Of a stretch of DNA of 64,000 nt, positions 18,727 to 26,201 are shown one piece after another (position 1 is the first letter of the stretch; the number at the start of each line of letters is the position of its first letter). The notes below the pieces were generated by a model, which ran no database searches, was not told where the DNA came from, and saw only the letters and a list, made by a program, of their open reading frames with translations. The DNA comes from Candidatus Mycalebacterium zealandia (GTDB taxonomy: Bacteria > Desulfobacterota_D > UBA1144 > Nemesobacterales > Mycalebacteriaceae): contig CP046180.1 of the NCBI GenBank assembly GCA_014075295.1, positions 1,080,458 to 1,144,457 of the forward strand, in the 5' to 3' direction. The translations under genes and the position numbers were made by a program.

Positions 18727-19145
18727 AACTGATACTTGTCGTAACGCACGGGGAACTCGCTTTTGAGCTTATAAAAACCGTTGAATTCGTTCTCGGCGAA
18801 AAACCCGCCGTTGAAATCAAAGGCGTTTCCTTTGTTCCGAAAGGCGGATTTGACATGCTCTCCGGAGAGATAGAAAAACACCTGCGCGGCAATAAAAAAG
18901 ACACAATCATTTTGACCGATATGTTCGGTGGAACGCCGTCAAACGTCAGCCTGACTTTTCTTGACCCCGGCAAGGTGGAAGTCGTAACCGGAGTAAACCT
19001 GCCGATGCTTTTGAAACTTGCCACGCTGAAAACCGGTATTTCTCTTGAAAAAGCCGTGGAAGCAACAAAAAAAGCGGGACGCGAAAATATAGTTTCCGCG
19101 AGTGGAATCTTGAGTTCAAAACAGGGAGCAAAGGAAGAAAAATGA
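18723..19145 (+). CDS. PTS mannose-family EIIA component
   Basis: A 140-residue stand-alone EIIA of the mannose family. The phosphorylatable His9 is in VVTHGELA, and the TDMFGGTPSN loop is intact. In delta-proteobacteria such orphan EIIA-Man genes cluster with hprK and rapZ and usually with HPr and enzyme I. Here the next gene is an unknown, not HPr. No EIIB, EIIC or EIID sugar transporter is nearby, so a regulatory role is likely. Confidence 0.9.
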   Translation: MKLILVVTHGELAFELIKTVEFVLGEKPAVEIKGVSFVPKGGFDMLSGEIEKHLRGNKKDTIILTDMFGGTPSNVSLTFLDPGKVEVVTGVNLPMLLKLATLKTGISLEKAVEATKKAGRENIVSASGILSSKQGAKEEK

Positions 19146-19471
19146 CCGAAGAACAGTTCAACAAAGCCGTTGAGAAGTGGAAAAACTTCATACTGAAGGG
19201 ACCTCTCGCCGAATACACGCTTGAAATTGATCCGAAAATTCTGAAAGAGTTTGCCGCAGTCGCGCTGTTTCTGGATATTCAGACCATAAGGGCGTCCGGC
19301 AACGAAGAAAAATTCTACGAGGGCTACCGCGAAGCGTCCTCGGACATTTTGAAATTCATGGGGATTGAGATGTTTCAGGACGATAACAAGAAAAAAATCG
19401 CGTTGGTGCCCTCATCTTACGACCCCGAAGCCCGGACGCGCCTCGCCCGCTCAATGTGGGGAGATGTTTAG
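19142..19471 (+). CDS. Small conserved-looking protein of unknown function in the PTS operon
   Basis: A 109-residue acidic soluble protein, overlapping the EIIA-Man stop by 4 bases (ATGA). I do not recognise a family. It has no signal peptide, membrane segment, cysteines or obvious HPr-type active-site His. Its central part (LKEFAAVALFLDIQTIRA) looks helical. The tight coupling suggests a function with the PTS regulators. The following HAD gene starts 23 bases after its stop. Confidence 0.7.
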   Translation: MTEEQFNKAVEKWKNFILKGPLAEYTLEIDPKILKEFAAVALFLDIQTIRASGNEEKFYEGYREASSDILKFMGIEMFQDDNKKKIALVPSSYDPEARTRLARSMWGDV

Positions 19472-19494
19472 GCGCGGGGCCGGCAAGGACCCCT

Positions 19495-20295
19495 TTGCGA
19501 CTCGTTGATAAATTTGACGCTTTTGTCATAGACCTTGACGGAACGGTGGTTTCGGGACCCACCCCCGTTAAGGGCGTGGCGGGCGCGCTCAAAAAACTGC
19601 GTAAAACCGGAAAACCGTTTCTGTTCGCGACAAACAACTCCCGGCTCACGCCCGCGGGATGGGCAAAACGCCTGAAAGAAACCGGAATAGAGGCGCGGGC
19701 GGGCGAGATTGTAACATCGGCGGGATCAACCGCGCGCTTCATAACGCGCAAATTCAAAAATCCGGAATCAAAAAAAGCGTTTGTTTCGGCAAGTCGCGCG
19801 CTTGTGTCGGAAATAAAGAAAACGGGAATTCGTATTGTCGGGGCGGACGAAGCCGCGCGCGGATGCGACGTTGTAATTATCGGCGGGTACACGGGTTTCG
19901 GTTATCAAGACATCGCCGCGGCGGGAACGGCGATAATAAAAGGGGCTGATTTTCTCGCCACAAATTCAAATTTCGTCTATCCCGCGCGGGACGGGCGTTT
20001 TATGCCGGCAACCGGCGCGCTTACCGCCGCCATAGAGAAAGTTGCGCGCAAAAAACCCGTCATCACCGGAAAACCGCATCCGGACATTTTCAGAATCTGC
20101 CGTGAAATTCTCCGCGTTGCCGCCGGCAGAACGGCGGTTATCGGGGACAGCCTCAAAACCGATATAAAAGGCGGAAAAAATGCCGGAATGAAAACAGTTT
20201 TGACGCTCACGGGAATTTCATCGCGAGCGGACGCGAAAAAATCCCGCCACAAACCGGACTACATCATAAAAGATATGTCGGAACTGTTCCGCTAA
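19495..20295 (+). CDS. HAD-superfamily phosphatase, NagD/phosphoglycolate-phosphatase type
   Basis: A 266-residue hydrolase of HAD subclass IIA. Motif I is DLDGTVV with the nucleophilic Asp. FATNNSRLT holds motif II, and GKPHPDIF and GDSLKTDIKGG hold motifs III and IV. I chose TTG 19495 because a strong AAGGA lies six bases upstream and the protein then starts RLVDKFDAFVIDLDG. A GTG at 19456 would give 279 residues with a non-conserved leader. The substrate is not predictable; nucleotide or phosphoglycolate hydrolysis is usual in the family. Confidence 0.85.
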   Translation: MRLVDKFDAFVIDLDGTVVSGPTPVKGVAGALKKLRKTGKPFLFATNNSRLTPAGWAKRLKETGIEARAGEIVTSAGSTARFITRKFKNPESKKAFVSASRALVSEIKKTGIRIVGADEAARGCDVVIIGGYTGFGYQDIAAAGTAIIKGADFLATNSNFVYPARDGRFMPATGALTAAIEKVARKKPVITGKPHPDIFRICREILRVAAGRTAVIGDSLKTDIKGGKNAGMKTVLTLTGISSRADAKKSRHKPDYIIKDMSELFR

Positions 20296-20334
20296 TTATT
20301 TCGTCTCTCAAGAAAATGTCCGTATGCGCAAATT

Positions 20335-20370
20335 GATTAAAGATGTGCTGATTGGATGAGAAATTTATCT
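20335..20370. repeat. Copy 1 of an imperfect direct repeat flanking the DUF4160/DUF2442 island
   Basis: The segment AAAGATGTGCTGATTGG (from 20339) matches AAAGATGTTCTGATTGG at 21327 with one mismatch. Similarity continues on both sides with small gaps (GAGAAATTTATC against AGAAATTTTATC). The copy overlaps the stop codon of the DUF2442-XRE gene. Confidence 0.65.
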
Positions 20371-20829
20371 TTCAGAAGTTACGCTCATTTCAAACCGCAG
20401 ATTTAGAAGAGAAGCCACCTTGTAGATTTGGCTCAGATTTTTATTCACCAACGCCGGATTGAGCAACCGCTGAATCTGATTGTCTGAAGTTTTCAGACAG
20501 CGAGCCAGATGTTTTTTTGACACTTTCTTGCGGGAAAGTTCCTTGTTGATGCGGGCAATGATGTGTTCAATATGATCCTGAAGCATATATTCGGGGTCTT
20601 TTATCAAAAAAAGCGGTTGGTCGGACGGCATATAGTCCGCCGTGCCATCTTCAAAACGCATTCCCAAAGACCTGTTTCCCGTCTCCTTATCAACCCATAC
20701 CTCTTGAATGCCCTTGCTTATGCCAAGAGAACCGTAATGGACTGTCGCCTCTTTGCCAGTCGCATAGATGACATTAATCTCTTTTTTCCTATTGGAAAAA
20801 GTTGCTGATTTGATTTTAGGAACACTCAT
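20365..20829 (-). CDS. DUF2442 protein with C-terminal XRE-like helix-turn-helix (putative antitoxin)
   Basis: A 154-residue protein. The N-terminal region to about residue 85 resembles DUF2442, with VHYGSLGI, the LGMRFEDG segment and a following MPSDQPLF. Residues 103-146 look like an XRE/Cro-type DNA-binding domain (VSKKHLARCLKTS ... SQIYKVASLLNL). It starts in a 4-base overlap with the DUF4160 gene. DUF4160/DUF2442 pairs are common and are thought to be toxin-antitoxin-like. With its DNA-binding domain this would be the antitoxin and autorepressor (inference). Base composition is more AT-rich than the flanking nagD-like and ccr genes. Confidence 0.75.
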   Translation of the reverse strand: MSVPKIKSATFSNRKKEINVIYATGKEATVHYGSLGISKGIQEVWVDKETGNRSLGMRFEDGTADYMPSDQPLFLIKDPEYMLQDHIEHIIARINKELSRKKVSKKHLARCLKTSDNQIQRLLNPALVNKNLSQIYKVASLLNLRFEMSVTSER

Positions 20830-21020
20830 ATCCTGCCCTCCTTAATAAGATCGAGAAGAATTTTTCTTAGCCTTCCGTTCATGTTTCCGCTCAAAATCTC
20901 CATTCCCGGAACGGCGACTTTGGCAACGGCTTCGCCATCTTTGTATATGTGAACATGCTTCGGCTGATGGTCTCCCACCCACCATTCAATGATGTAGCCG
21001 CCACGCTTTTCTCGTCCCAT
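20826..21020 (-). CDS. DUF4160 protein (putative toxin-antitoxin partner)
   Basis: A 64-residue protein with the DUF4160 hallmarks: WWVGDHQPKHVHIYKDGE near the centre and RLRKILLDLI near the end. The family has no proven biochemical activity. It is the first gene of a two-gene operon with the DUF2442-XRE gene. A perfect palindrome lies 10-25 bases upstream, and no good Shine-Dalgarno sequence is visible. Confidence 0.75.
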   Translation of the reverse strand: MGREKRGGYIIEWWVGDHQPKHVHIYKDGEAVAKVAVPGMEILSGNMNGRLRKILLDLIKEGRI

Positions 21021-21029
21021 TGAGAGACG

Positions 21030-21045
21030 CTACTATATTTAGTAG
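21030..21045. promoter_or_regulatory. Palindromic operator candidate for the DUF4160/DUF2442 operon
   Basis: CTACTA-TATT-TAGTAG is a perfect 6-bp inverted repeat with a 4-base spacer, centred about 17 bases upstream of the DUF4160 ATG. On the minus strand TATAGT within it could be a -10. Its position suits autorepression by the helix-turn-helix partner. Confidence 0.45.
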
Positions 21046-21052
21046 TGGTTGT

Positions 21053-21228
21053 CTATATTGAGTGAAAGAAAATCCGGGAAAAATCTATCTCTAAATGTTC
21101 CGCTGTTGACCTTGAAAGTTGCAGTCCAACCGCTTCTTTCAAACTGTCAATTGCATCTCAACATTGTCTCCGTAACTGGAAACATCGCCTTCCTGCCAGA
21201 TTAAAGCATTAAACATTATTTGTTGCAT
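21053..21228 (-). pseudogene. Degraded HicB-family antitoxin gene
   Basis: From an ATG at 21228, preceded by GGAGG, the frame reads MFNALIWQEGDV and SSYGDNVE, then hits a stop near 21139. A one-base shift restores a HicB-like end, IDSLKEAVGLQLS, running to a stop at 21053. Compared with ordinary HicB proteins, about ten residues between EGD and SSYGD are also missing. One frameshift plus an internal deletion make it a pseudogene. No hicA toxin gene is visible next to it. The rest of the 346-base gap 21021-21366 holds only the palindrome and the direct repeat. Confidence 0.7.
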
Positions 21229-21321
21229 AAATCTGATTGCCTCCGACAAACAAGCACGAAAATCATAGTTATGGCATGTTTAGGTTTCAATAGCCACTAA
21301 AAAACTCGTTTCCGTTTGAAC

Positions 21322-21366
21322 TGCTCAAAGATGTTCTGATTGGGTAGAAATTTTATCAGAACTTTT
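21322..21366. repeat. Copy 2 of the direct repeat, with hairpin, adjoining the ccr stop
   Basis: This is the second copy of the repeat seen at 20335-20370. It contains an 8-bp inverted repeat (GTTCTGAT at 21333-21340 and ATCAGAAC at 21355-21362, 14-base loop) followed on the plus strand by five T. It may serve as a transcription terminator between ccr and the island. Confidence 0.6.
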
Positions 21367-22614
21367 TCACCCCTTTCTCGTCTCCTCCTGATTCTTCAAA
21401 CCCGTTTTCGGCGCCTGAACAAGAACCGCCATTTTCCCCGAATGTTTGTTTTCATACATATTCTGGTGCGCAAGCGGAATGTCCTTGTATTCAAAAATCT
21501 CCGACATCACGGGGTTGATAATTCCCTTGTGAACAAGCGCGTTCGCCCGAATGCATTCAAGAGCGTTCGCGAAATGCGAGCCGAGAATTTTTTTCTGGTG
21601 CATCCACAGATAGCGCACATCAAACATGCATTCATAACCCGTTGTGCCGGCGCAAATCACAATCCGCCCGAAGCGGTTGCACACAAAAACGCTTGTCGGA
21701 AAAGTCCCCTCGCCCGGATGCTCAAAAACAACGTTGGGGTTTTTCCTCTCGCCCATAATTTCCCAAATCGCCTTGCCGAATTTCTTTGTGTCTTCCAGCC
21801 GCGCTTTTTTGCGCTCCGGCGTTTCGTCCTTTGAATACATCAAATCCGGAAAATCCCGCCGGTTTATTGTTCCCTTCGCGCCGAGTTCCATGCACATCTT
21901 CGCCTTTTCTTCCGAAGAAACAATCGCGATGCAGTCCGCGCCCATCATTTTGCAAATCTGTATGGCAAAAACGCCGAGTCCGCCCGCGCCGCCCCAGATA
22001 AGAGCGAGTTCGCCGGGCTCAATTTTGCATTGTGAAACAAGCATCCTGTAAGCCGTGAAATAACACAGCCCGTAAGACGCCGCCGCCTCCCATGCCAGAT
22101 GAGCCGGTTTTGAAAGAACCTGCTGAGCCTGCACGCAGGTGAACTGCGCGAAAGAGCCGTTGGGCGTCTCGTAGCCCCAAATCTGGTCGCCCGCGTTCAC
22201 CATCGGGTCGTAAGTAATAAAATCAGCGTTGCTTTTTGTGAGTTTGCCGTGGTCGGGGCCCTCAACGTTGCAGTGGATAATGACCTCATCGCCGATTTTC
22301 CAACTTTTCACATTTGAACCGACAGCCCAGACAATTCCCGCCGCGTCGCTACCCGCGATATGAAAATCCTGCTTGTGAATATCAAGCACGGAAATCGGCT
22401 CGCCGAGCCCCGCCCAAACTCCGTTGAAATTAACGCCCGCCGCCATAACAAGCACAAGAACCTCATCCGGTCCCGGTTGAGGAACGGGCACTTCCTCCTC
22501 CTGAAAAGATTTCATCGGCTCACCGTGCCGCTCTTTGCGTATCAGCCACGCCTTCATCATCTCCGGCATTTCGCCGATTTCGGGAAGCGTCCCGAGTTCA
22601 AAAACTTTTGGCAT
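21367..22614 (-). CDS. ccr: Crotonyl-CoA carboxylase/reductase
   Basis: A 415-residue medium-chain dehydrogenase/reductase that reductively carboxylates crotonyl-CoA to ethylmalonyl-CoA with NADPH and CO2, the defining step of the ethylmalonyl-CoA pathway. Recognisable are the N-terminal APxP-like region, NFNGVWAGLG with the CO2-site Asn, the IAGSDAAGIV turn, the nucleotide-binding GGAGGLG and the FEHPGEGTFPTS stretch. A secondary-metabolism Ccr providing ethylmalonyl extender units is possible, but ethylmalonyl-CoA mutase in the same window favours central carbon metabolism. trpS lies 16 bases upstream. Confidence 0.93.
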   Translation of the reverse strand: MPKVFELGTLPEIGEMPEMMKAWLIRKERHGEPMKSFQEEEVPVPQPGPDEVLVLVMAAGVNFNGVWAGLGEPISVLDIHKQDFHIAGSDAAGIVWAVGSNVKSWKIGDEVIIHCNVEGPDHGKLTKSNADFITYDPMVNAGDQIWGYETPNGSFAQFTCVQAQQVLSKPAHLAWEAAASYGLCYFTAYRMLVSQCKIEPGELALIWGGAGGLGVFAIQICKMMGADCIAIVSSEEKAKMCMELGAKGTINRRDFPDLMYSKDETPERKKARLEDTKKFGKAIWEIMGERKNPNVVFEHPGEGTFPTSVFVCNRFGRIVICAGTTGYECMFDVRYLWMHQKKILGSHFANALECIRANALVHKGIINPVMSEIFEYKDIPLAHQNMYENKHSGKMAVLVQAPKTGLKNQEETRKG

Positions 22615-22630
22615 ATTTATTTCCCCCTTT

Positions 22631-23632
22631 TTACGGATTAAACAAACCCGTTTTTTTAATTATCTCCTCAATATGTTCATTAGCGCTTTCATTCGCTTTC
22701 GCCGTTCCATGCCTCAAAATATCGCGCACATCATCGGGGCGTTTTTCAAATTCCGCCCTTTTCTCCCGAAACGGCTCCAGAACCGCGTTTATCGCTTTGG
22801 CAAGTTTCTGTTTTACCTCAACATCGCCCACCGCGCCCTTGCGGTAACGGTCTTTCAAGTCTTCAATTTCCTCAACATCGGGATTAAAGGCGTCGTGATA
22901 TTCAAAAACCGGATTCCCCTCAACCGTGCCGGGAATATCCGCCCTTACGCGCTTGGGGTCGGTAAACATTCCGCCCACTTTTTTGTTCACCTCTTTTTCC
23001 GTGTCGGACAGATAAATACAGTTGTTGAGACTTTTGCTCATCTTGCGGTCGCCGTCCAGCCCGACAAGGCGTGAGACCCTGCTGATTACCGGCTCCGGCT
23101 CCTCAAACATTTCGCCGTAAAGCGAATTGAACCTGCGGGCGAGTTCGCGCGTGAGTTCAATGTGGCTGAGCTGGTCTTCACCGACCGGCACCTTTGTCGC
23201 CTTGAAAACCAGTATGTCCGAAGCCATAAGCACCGGATAGCCGAGCAACCCCACCGAATACGCCTCGCCGACTCCCAAATCCTGAATCTTTTCTTTGAGC
23301 GTGGGAATTCTGCCGCAACGCGGAACCGAACACAGCATGGACAAAATCACGTTCAGGCGCGATATGGCGGAAATCTGCGACTGAATGTAGAAAACCGATT
23401 TTTCGGGATTCATTCCCACCGAAAGCCAGTCCGTTACCATTTCAAGCGTGCTTTTCTCCACCTCGCCCGTTTTGTCAAAATGGGTTGTGAGCATGTGCAG
23501 GTCGGCAACGAGAAAAAAACACGCGTATTGGTCCTGAAACTTCAGGCGGTTCTCAAGTGAGCCGGCAAGATGCCCCAGATGGAGCCGCCCGGTCGGTCTG
23601 TCGCCGGTTACAAGTATGTGTTTGTCCGCCAT
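22631..23632 (-). CDS. trpS: Tryptophanyl-tRNA synthetase
   Basis: Class I aminoacyl-tRNA synthetase of 333 residues. The HIGH-like motif is in TGRLHLGHLAGS near residue 17, and KMSKS follows GLDGDRK. Length and motif spacing are those of bacterial TrpRS. It is followed 16 bases later by ccr and is divergent from the sulfite reductase gene. Confidence 0.97.
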   Translation of the reverse strand: MADKHILVTGDRPTGRLHLGHLAGSLENRLKFQDQYACFFLVADLHMLTTHFDKTGEVEKSTLEMVTDWLSVGMNPEKSVFYIQSQISAISRLNVILSMLCSVPRCGRIPTLKEKIQDLGVGEAYSVGLLGYPVLMASDILVFKATKVPVGEDQLSHIELTRELARRFNSLYGEMFEEPEPVISRVSRLVGLDGDRKMSKSLNNCIYLSDTEKEVNKKVGGMFTDPKRVRADIPGTVEGNPVFEYHDAFNPDVEEIEDLKDRYRKGAVGDVEVKQKLAKAINAVLEPFREKRAEFEKRPDDVRDILRHGTAKANESANEHIEEIIKKTGLFNP

Positions 23633-23722
23633 TTTGAGCGTTTATGCTACTCGGACGGGCGCAAAACCGCAAAATCCCCGCGCAGATTTTCAGTTATAAT
23701 GTCGCCTCGGAGGAGCGTAAGA

Positions 23723-25432
23723 GTGTCCGAAGAAAAAAAATCCAAAGTAGAAGCAATCAAGGAAAAGAGCGACTATCTGCGCGGAAACATAAGCGAGACG
23801 CTCAAAGGCGATGACTCGCATTTTACCGAAGAAGACTACCAACTTCTGAAATTTCACGGAATTTACCAGCAGGACGACCGGGATGTGCGCCAGCAACTGA
23901 AAAAAGAGGGCAAAGAGCGCAAATATATGTTCATGGTGCGCACAAAAAACCCCGGCGGCGGTGAACTTTCACCGCAACAGTGGGAGGCGCTTTGCGAAGC
24001 GGGGGAAAAATACGCAAACGGCACTTTGAGAATCACAACGCGCCAGACCATTCAGTTTCACGGAATCGGAAAGGACAACCTGAAAAACGCGATGCGGTAC
24101 CTGAATGAAAATTTTGTGCCCACAAACGGCGCGTGCGGAGACGTGAACAGAAACACGATGGCGGGTCCCGTTTCGGACATCACCGGTTCGGGCGCGTTCA
24201 ACGCGCAGGAACTTGCGCGCGAAATCTCCGAAAACCTGTCGTTCAAAACAACCGCCTACTACGATGTCTGGATGGACGGCGAGATGATGACAAAAGACGA
24301 ACCGCCGCCAAGCAATGAAATTGAGCCGATGTATGGAAAGGCGTATCTGCCGCGTAAATTCAAAATCGGCATAGCGGAAGAGCACGACAACTCTGTGGAC
24401 GTTCACACGAACGACATAGGCGTAGTTCCCGTTATCAACGGCGAACTGAAAGGTTTTAATATTCTGGTCGGCGGCGGTCTTGGCAGCCACCACAGGCAGA
24501 AACGCACGTTCCCGCGCCTCGCGGACCCGCTCGGTTTCGTCAGCGAAGACAAAGTCCACGACACGCTGAAAGCCATATTAGAGTTTCAAAGAGACAACGG
24601 CGACAGAACAGATCGCAAACACGCACGCATGAAATACGTTGTTGAGGAATGGGGAATTGACAAAGTGCGCTCCGAGATTGAAAAACGGGTCGGTTTCAAG
24701 TTTGAGCCCGTAACCGAATTCACTCTGCGCCAGCCCGAAAATCACCTCGGCTGGCACACACAAAGCGACCCCGAATTAATGTATGTCGGCATATTTGTTG
24801 AAAACGGCAGAATTAAAGACACATCCGGAAATCGGACAAAAACCTGCATAAGGGAAATTGTGAAGGAATACGGAGCGGGCGTCCGGCTGACCGCTCTTCA
24901 AAACATCATTCTTTCGGGCATTCCGAAAAACAAAAAGGACGAAATCTCAGCGCGGCTTGAATCGGCGGGCGTCAAAACGGAGGACGAATACTCAAAAATC
25001 CGCCTGAACTCAATGGCATGCCCCGCTCTGCCCACCTGCGGGCTCGCGCTTGCCGAAGCCGAAAGATATATGCCGGACCTAATTTCCGAACTTGAAAAAA
25101 TGGGATACGGCGACGAGAACATCAAAATCAGAATGAGCGGCTGTCCGAATTCGTGCTCGCGCCCGCCCACTTCGGAAATCGGGCTTATTGGGGCGTCTCC
25201 GGGGAAATACAACATCTACCTCGGCGGCAATTTTGAGGGAACGCGCATGAACACGCTTTACGAGGAGATGGTTTCCGAAAGCGAACTCGCGCCAAAAATC
25301 GCGGAGTTCATAGATTTTTACAGGGAAAACGGCAAAGATGGCGAAGCGTTCGGAGATTTCTGCGCTCGCGTGGGTTTTGACGAGATAAGAAAATCAACGC
25401 GCCCGGAGGGAGTCGAACCCCCAACCTCCTGA
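23723..25432 (+). CDS. cysI: Sulfite reductase hemoprotein (NADPH-type beta subunit)
   Basis: Reduces sulfite to sulfide with siroheme and a 4Fe-4S cluster. From GTG 23723, nine bases after a GGAGG, the protein has 569 residues, almost exactly the length of E. coli CysI. Cluster and siroheme ligands are visible in ACPALPTC and GCPNSC. An upstream ATG at 23700 adds eight residues but has no ribosome site. The flavoprotein partner (cysJ) is not nearby, so a ferredoxin may donate electrons. The last 35 bases overlap tRNA-Arg on the other strand. Confidence 0.92.
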   Translation: MSEEKKSKVEAIKEKSDYLRGNISETLKGDDSHFTEEDYQLLKFHGIYQQDDRDVRQQLKKEGKERKYMFMVRTKNPGGGELSPQQWEALCEAGEKYANGTLRITTRQTIQFHGIGKDNLKNAMRYLNENFVPTNGACGDVNRNTMAGPVSDITGSGAFNAQELAREISENLSFKTTAYYDVWMDGEMMTKDEPPPSNEIEPMYGKAYLPRKFKIGIAEEHDNSVDVHTNDIGVVPVINGELKGFNILVGGGLGSHHRQKRTFPRLADPLGFVSEDKVHDTLKAILEFQRDNGDRTDRKHARMKYVVEEWGIDKVRSEIEKRVGFKFEPVTEFTLRQPENHLGWHTQSDPELMYVGIFVENGRIKDTSGNRTKTCIREIVKEYGAGVRLTALQNIILSGIPKNKKDEISARLESAGVKTEDEYSKIRLNSMACPALPTCGLALAEAERYMPDLISELEKMGYGDENIKIRMSGCPNSCSRPPTSEIGLIGASPGKYNIYLGGNFEGTRMNTLYEEMVSESELAPKIAEFIDFYRENGKDGEAFGDFCARVGFDEIRKSTRPEGVEPPTS

Positions 25433-25471
25433 TCCGTAGTCAGACGCTCTGTCCAGTTGAGCTACGGGCGC
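25398..25471 (-). tRNA. tRNA-Arg (anticodon ACG)
   Basis: Cloverleaf of 74 bases on the minus strand. The acceptor stem GCGCCCG/CGGGCGC pairs fully and GGTTCGACTCC is the T arm. The anticodon stem TCTGA/TCAGG carries loop CTACGGA, giving ACG. CCA is not encoded. A TACAAT -10 lies at 25490-25485 upstream. Its 3' part lies inside the cysI coding region on the opposite strand. Confidence 0.95.
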
Positions 25472-25506
25472 TTGCAAGAGGGCTATTGTATCAGAGATAC
25501 GCGAAT

Positions 25507-26121
25507 ATGGAAAAGTTAGAGACGCTTCTTGACACCGAAATTGACTCTTTTCTGTCCAAAGCGCGGGAACTTACCGAGGTTAAGGCGCTTGTTTCGGGAA
25601 GTTTGAGCAAAGAGCAGTATAAAAAACTGCTCCGAACCTTCTGTTTTGTTGAGCAGATAAGCCACAGAGCGGTGAACACCGCCGCGATTTACGCGGGCGA
25701 GAAGGGAAACGCCTATCTCGCGGGGCGGCTCGGCTCATGCGCGGCGGGAGAATTGGGGCACGCCGAACTCGCATTGGAAGATTTGCGGGATTTGGGTGAA
25801 AAAAACGCGAAAATACCGGTTGCGAAAAACTGGGAAAGGGAATTGCTTGAAAAAGCGCGTGAATTTCCGCCCGCGATTGTGGGGCATTCATATCTGTTTG
25901 AAGGGGCGAGCGGAATTCTGTTCCAGAACGCGGTTGTTCCAAAGGGAATGCCGGAGCGGTTTGTGGTTGTTCACGCCAAGGAAGACCCCGCGCACGCAAG
26001 GGCGATTAAACGCACAATCCGCATAATGGTTAAAGACCTGACCCCGAAGAAAACCCTCGAAATCGCGGACTTCGCCCGAAAATCCGGCGTGCGTTTAATG
26101 AAGATGTTTGAAGGGATATGA
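25507..26121 (+). CDS. Heme-oxygenase-like diiron protein (TenA/PqqC/CADD-like)
   Basis: A 204-residue, mostly helical protein from ATG 25507. All six ligands expected of a heme-oxygenase-like diiron oxidase can be placed: Glu82 and His85 (GELGHAEL), Glu132 (FEGASG), His156, Asp160 and His163 (HAKEDPAH). This favours a redox enzyme such as the CADD type over TenA thiaminase, which lacks the set. Substrate unknown. It stands alone between tRNA-Arg and an AT-rich island. A TTG at 25486 would add seven residues. Confidence 0.75.
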   Translation: MEKLETLLDTEIDSFLSKARELTEVKALVSGSLSKEQYKKLLRTFCFVEQISHRAVNTAAIYAGEKGNAYLAGRLGSCAAGELGHAELALEDLRDLGEKNAKIPVAKNWERELLEKAREFPPAIVGHSYLFEGASGILFQNAVVPKGMPERFVVVHAKEDPAHARAIKRTIRIMVKDLTPKKTLEIADFARKSGVRLMKMFEGI

Positions 26122-26201
26122 TTGGGTTGGCAACATACCAGAATACTGTAATGAAGAAATGGACTGTAGATTTTTCAAACAGGGCTCTGCAGTAAAACAC
26201 T

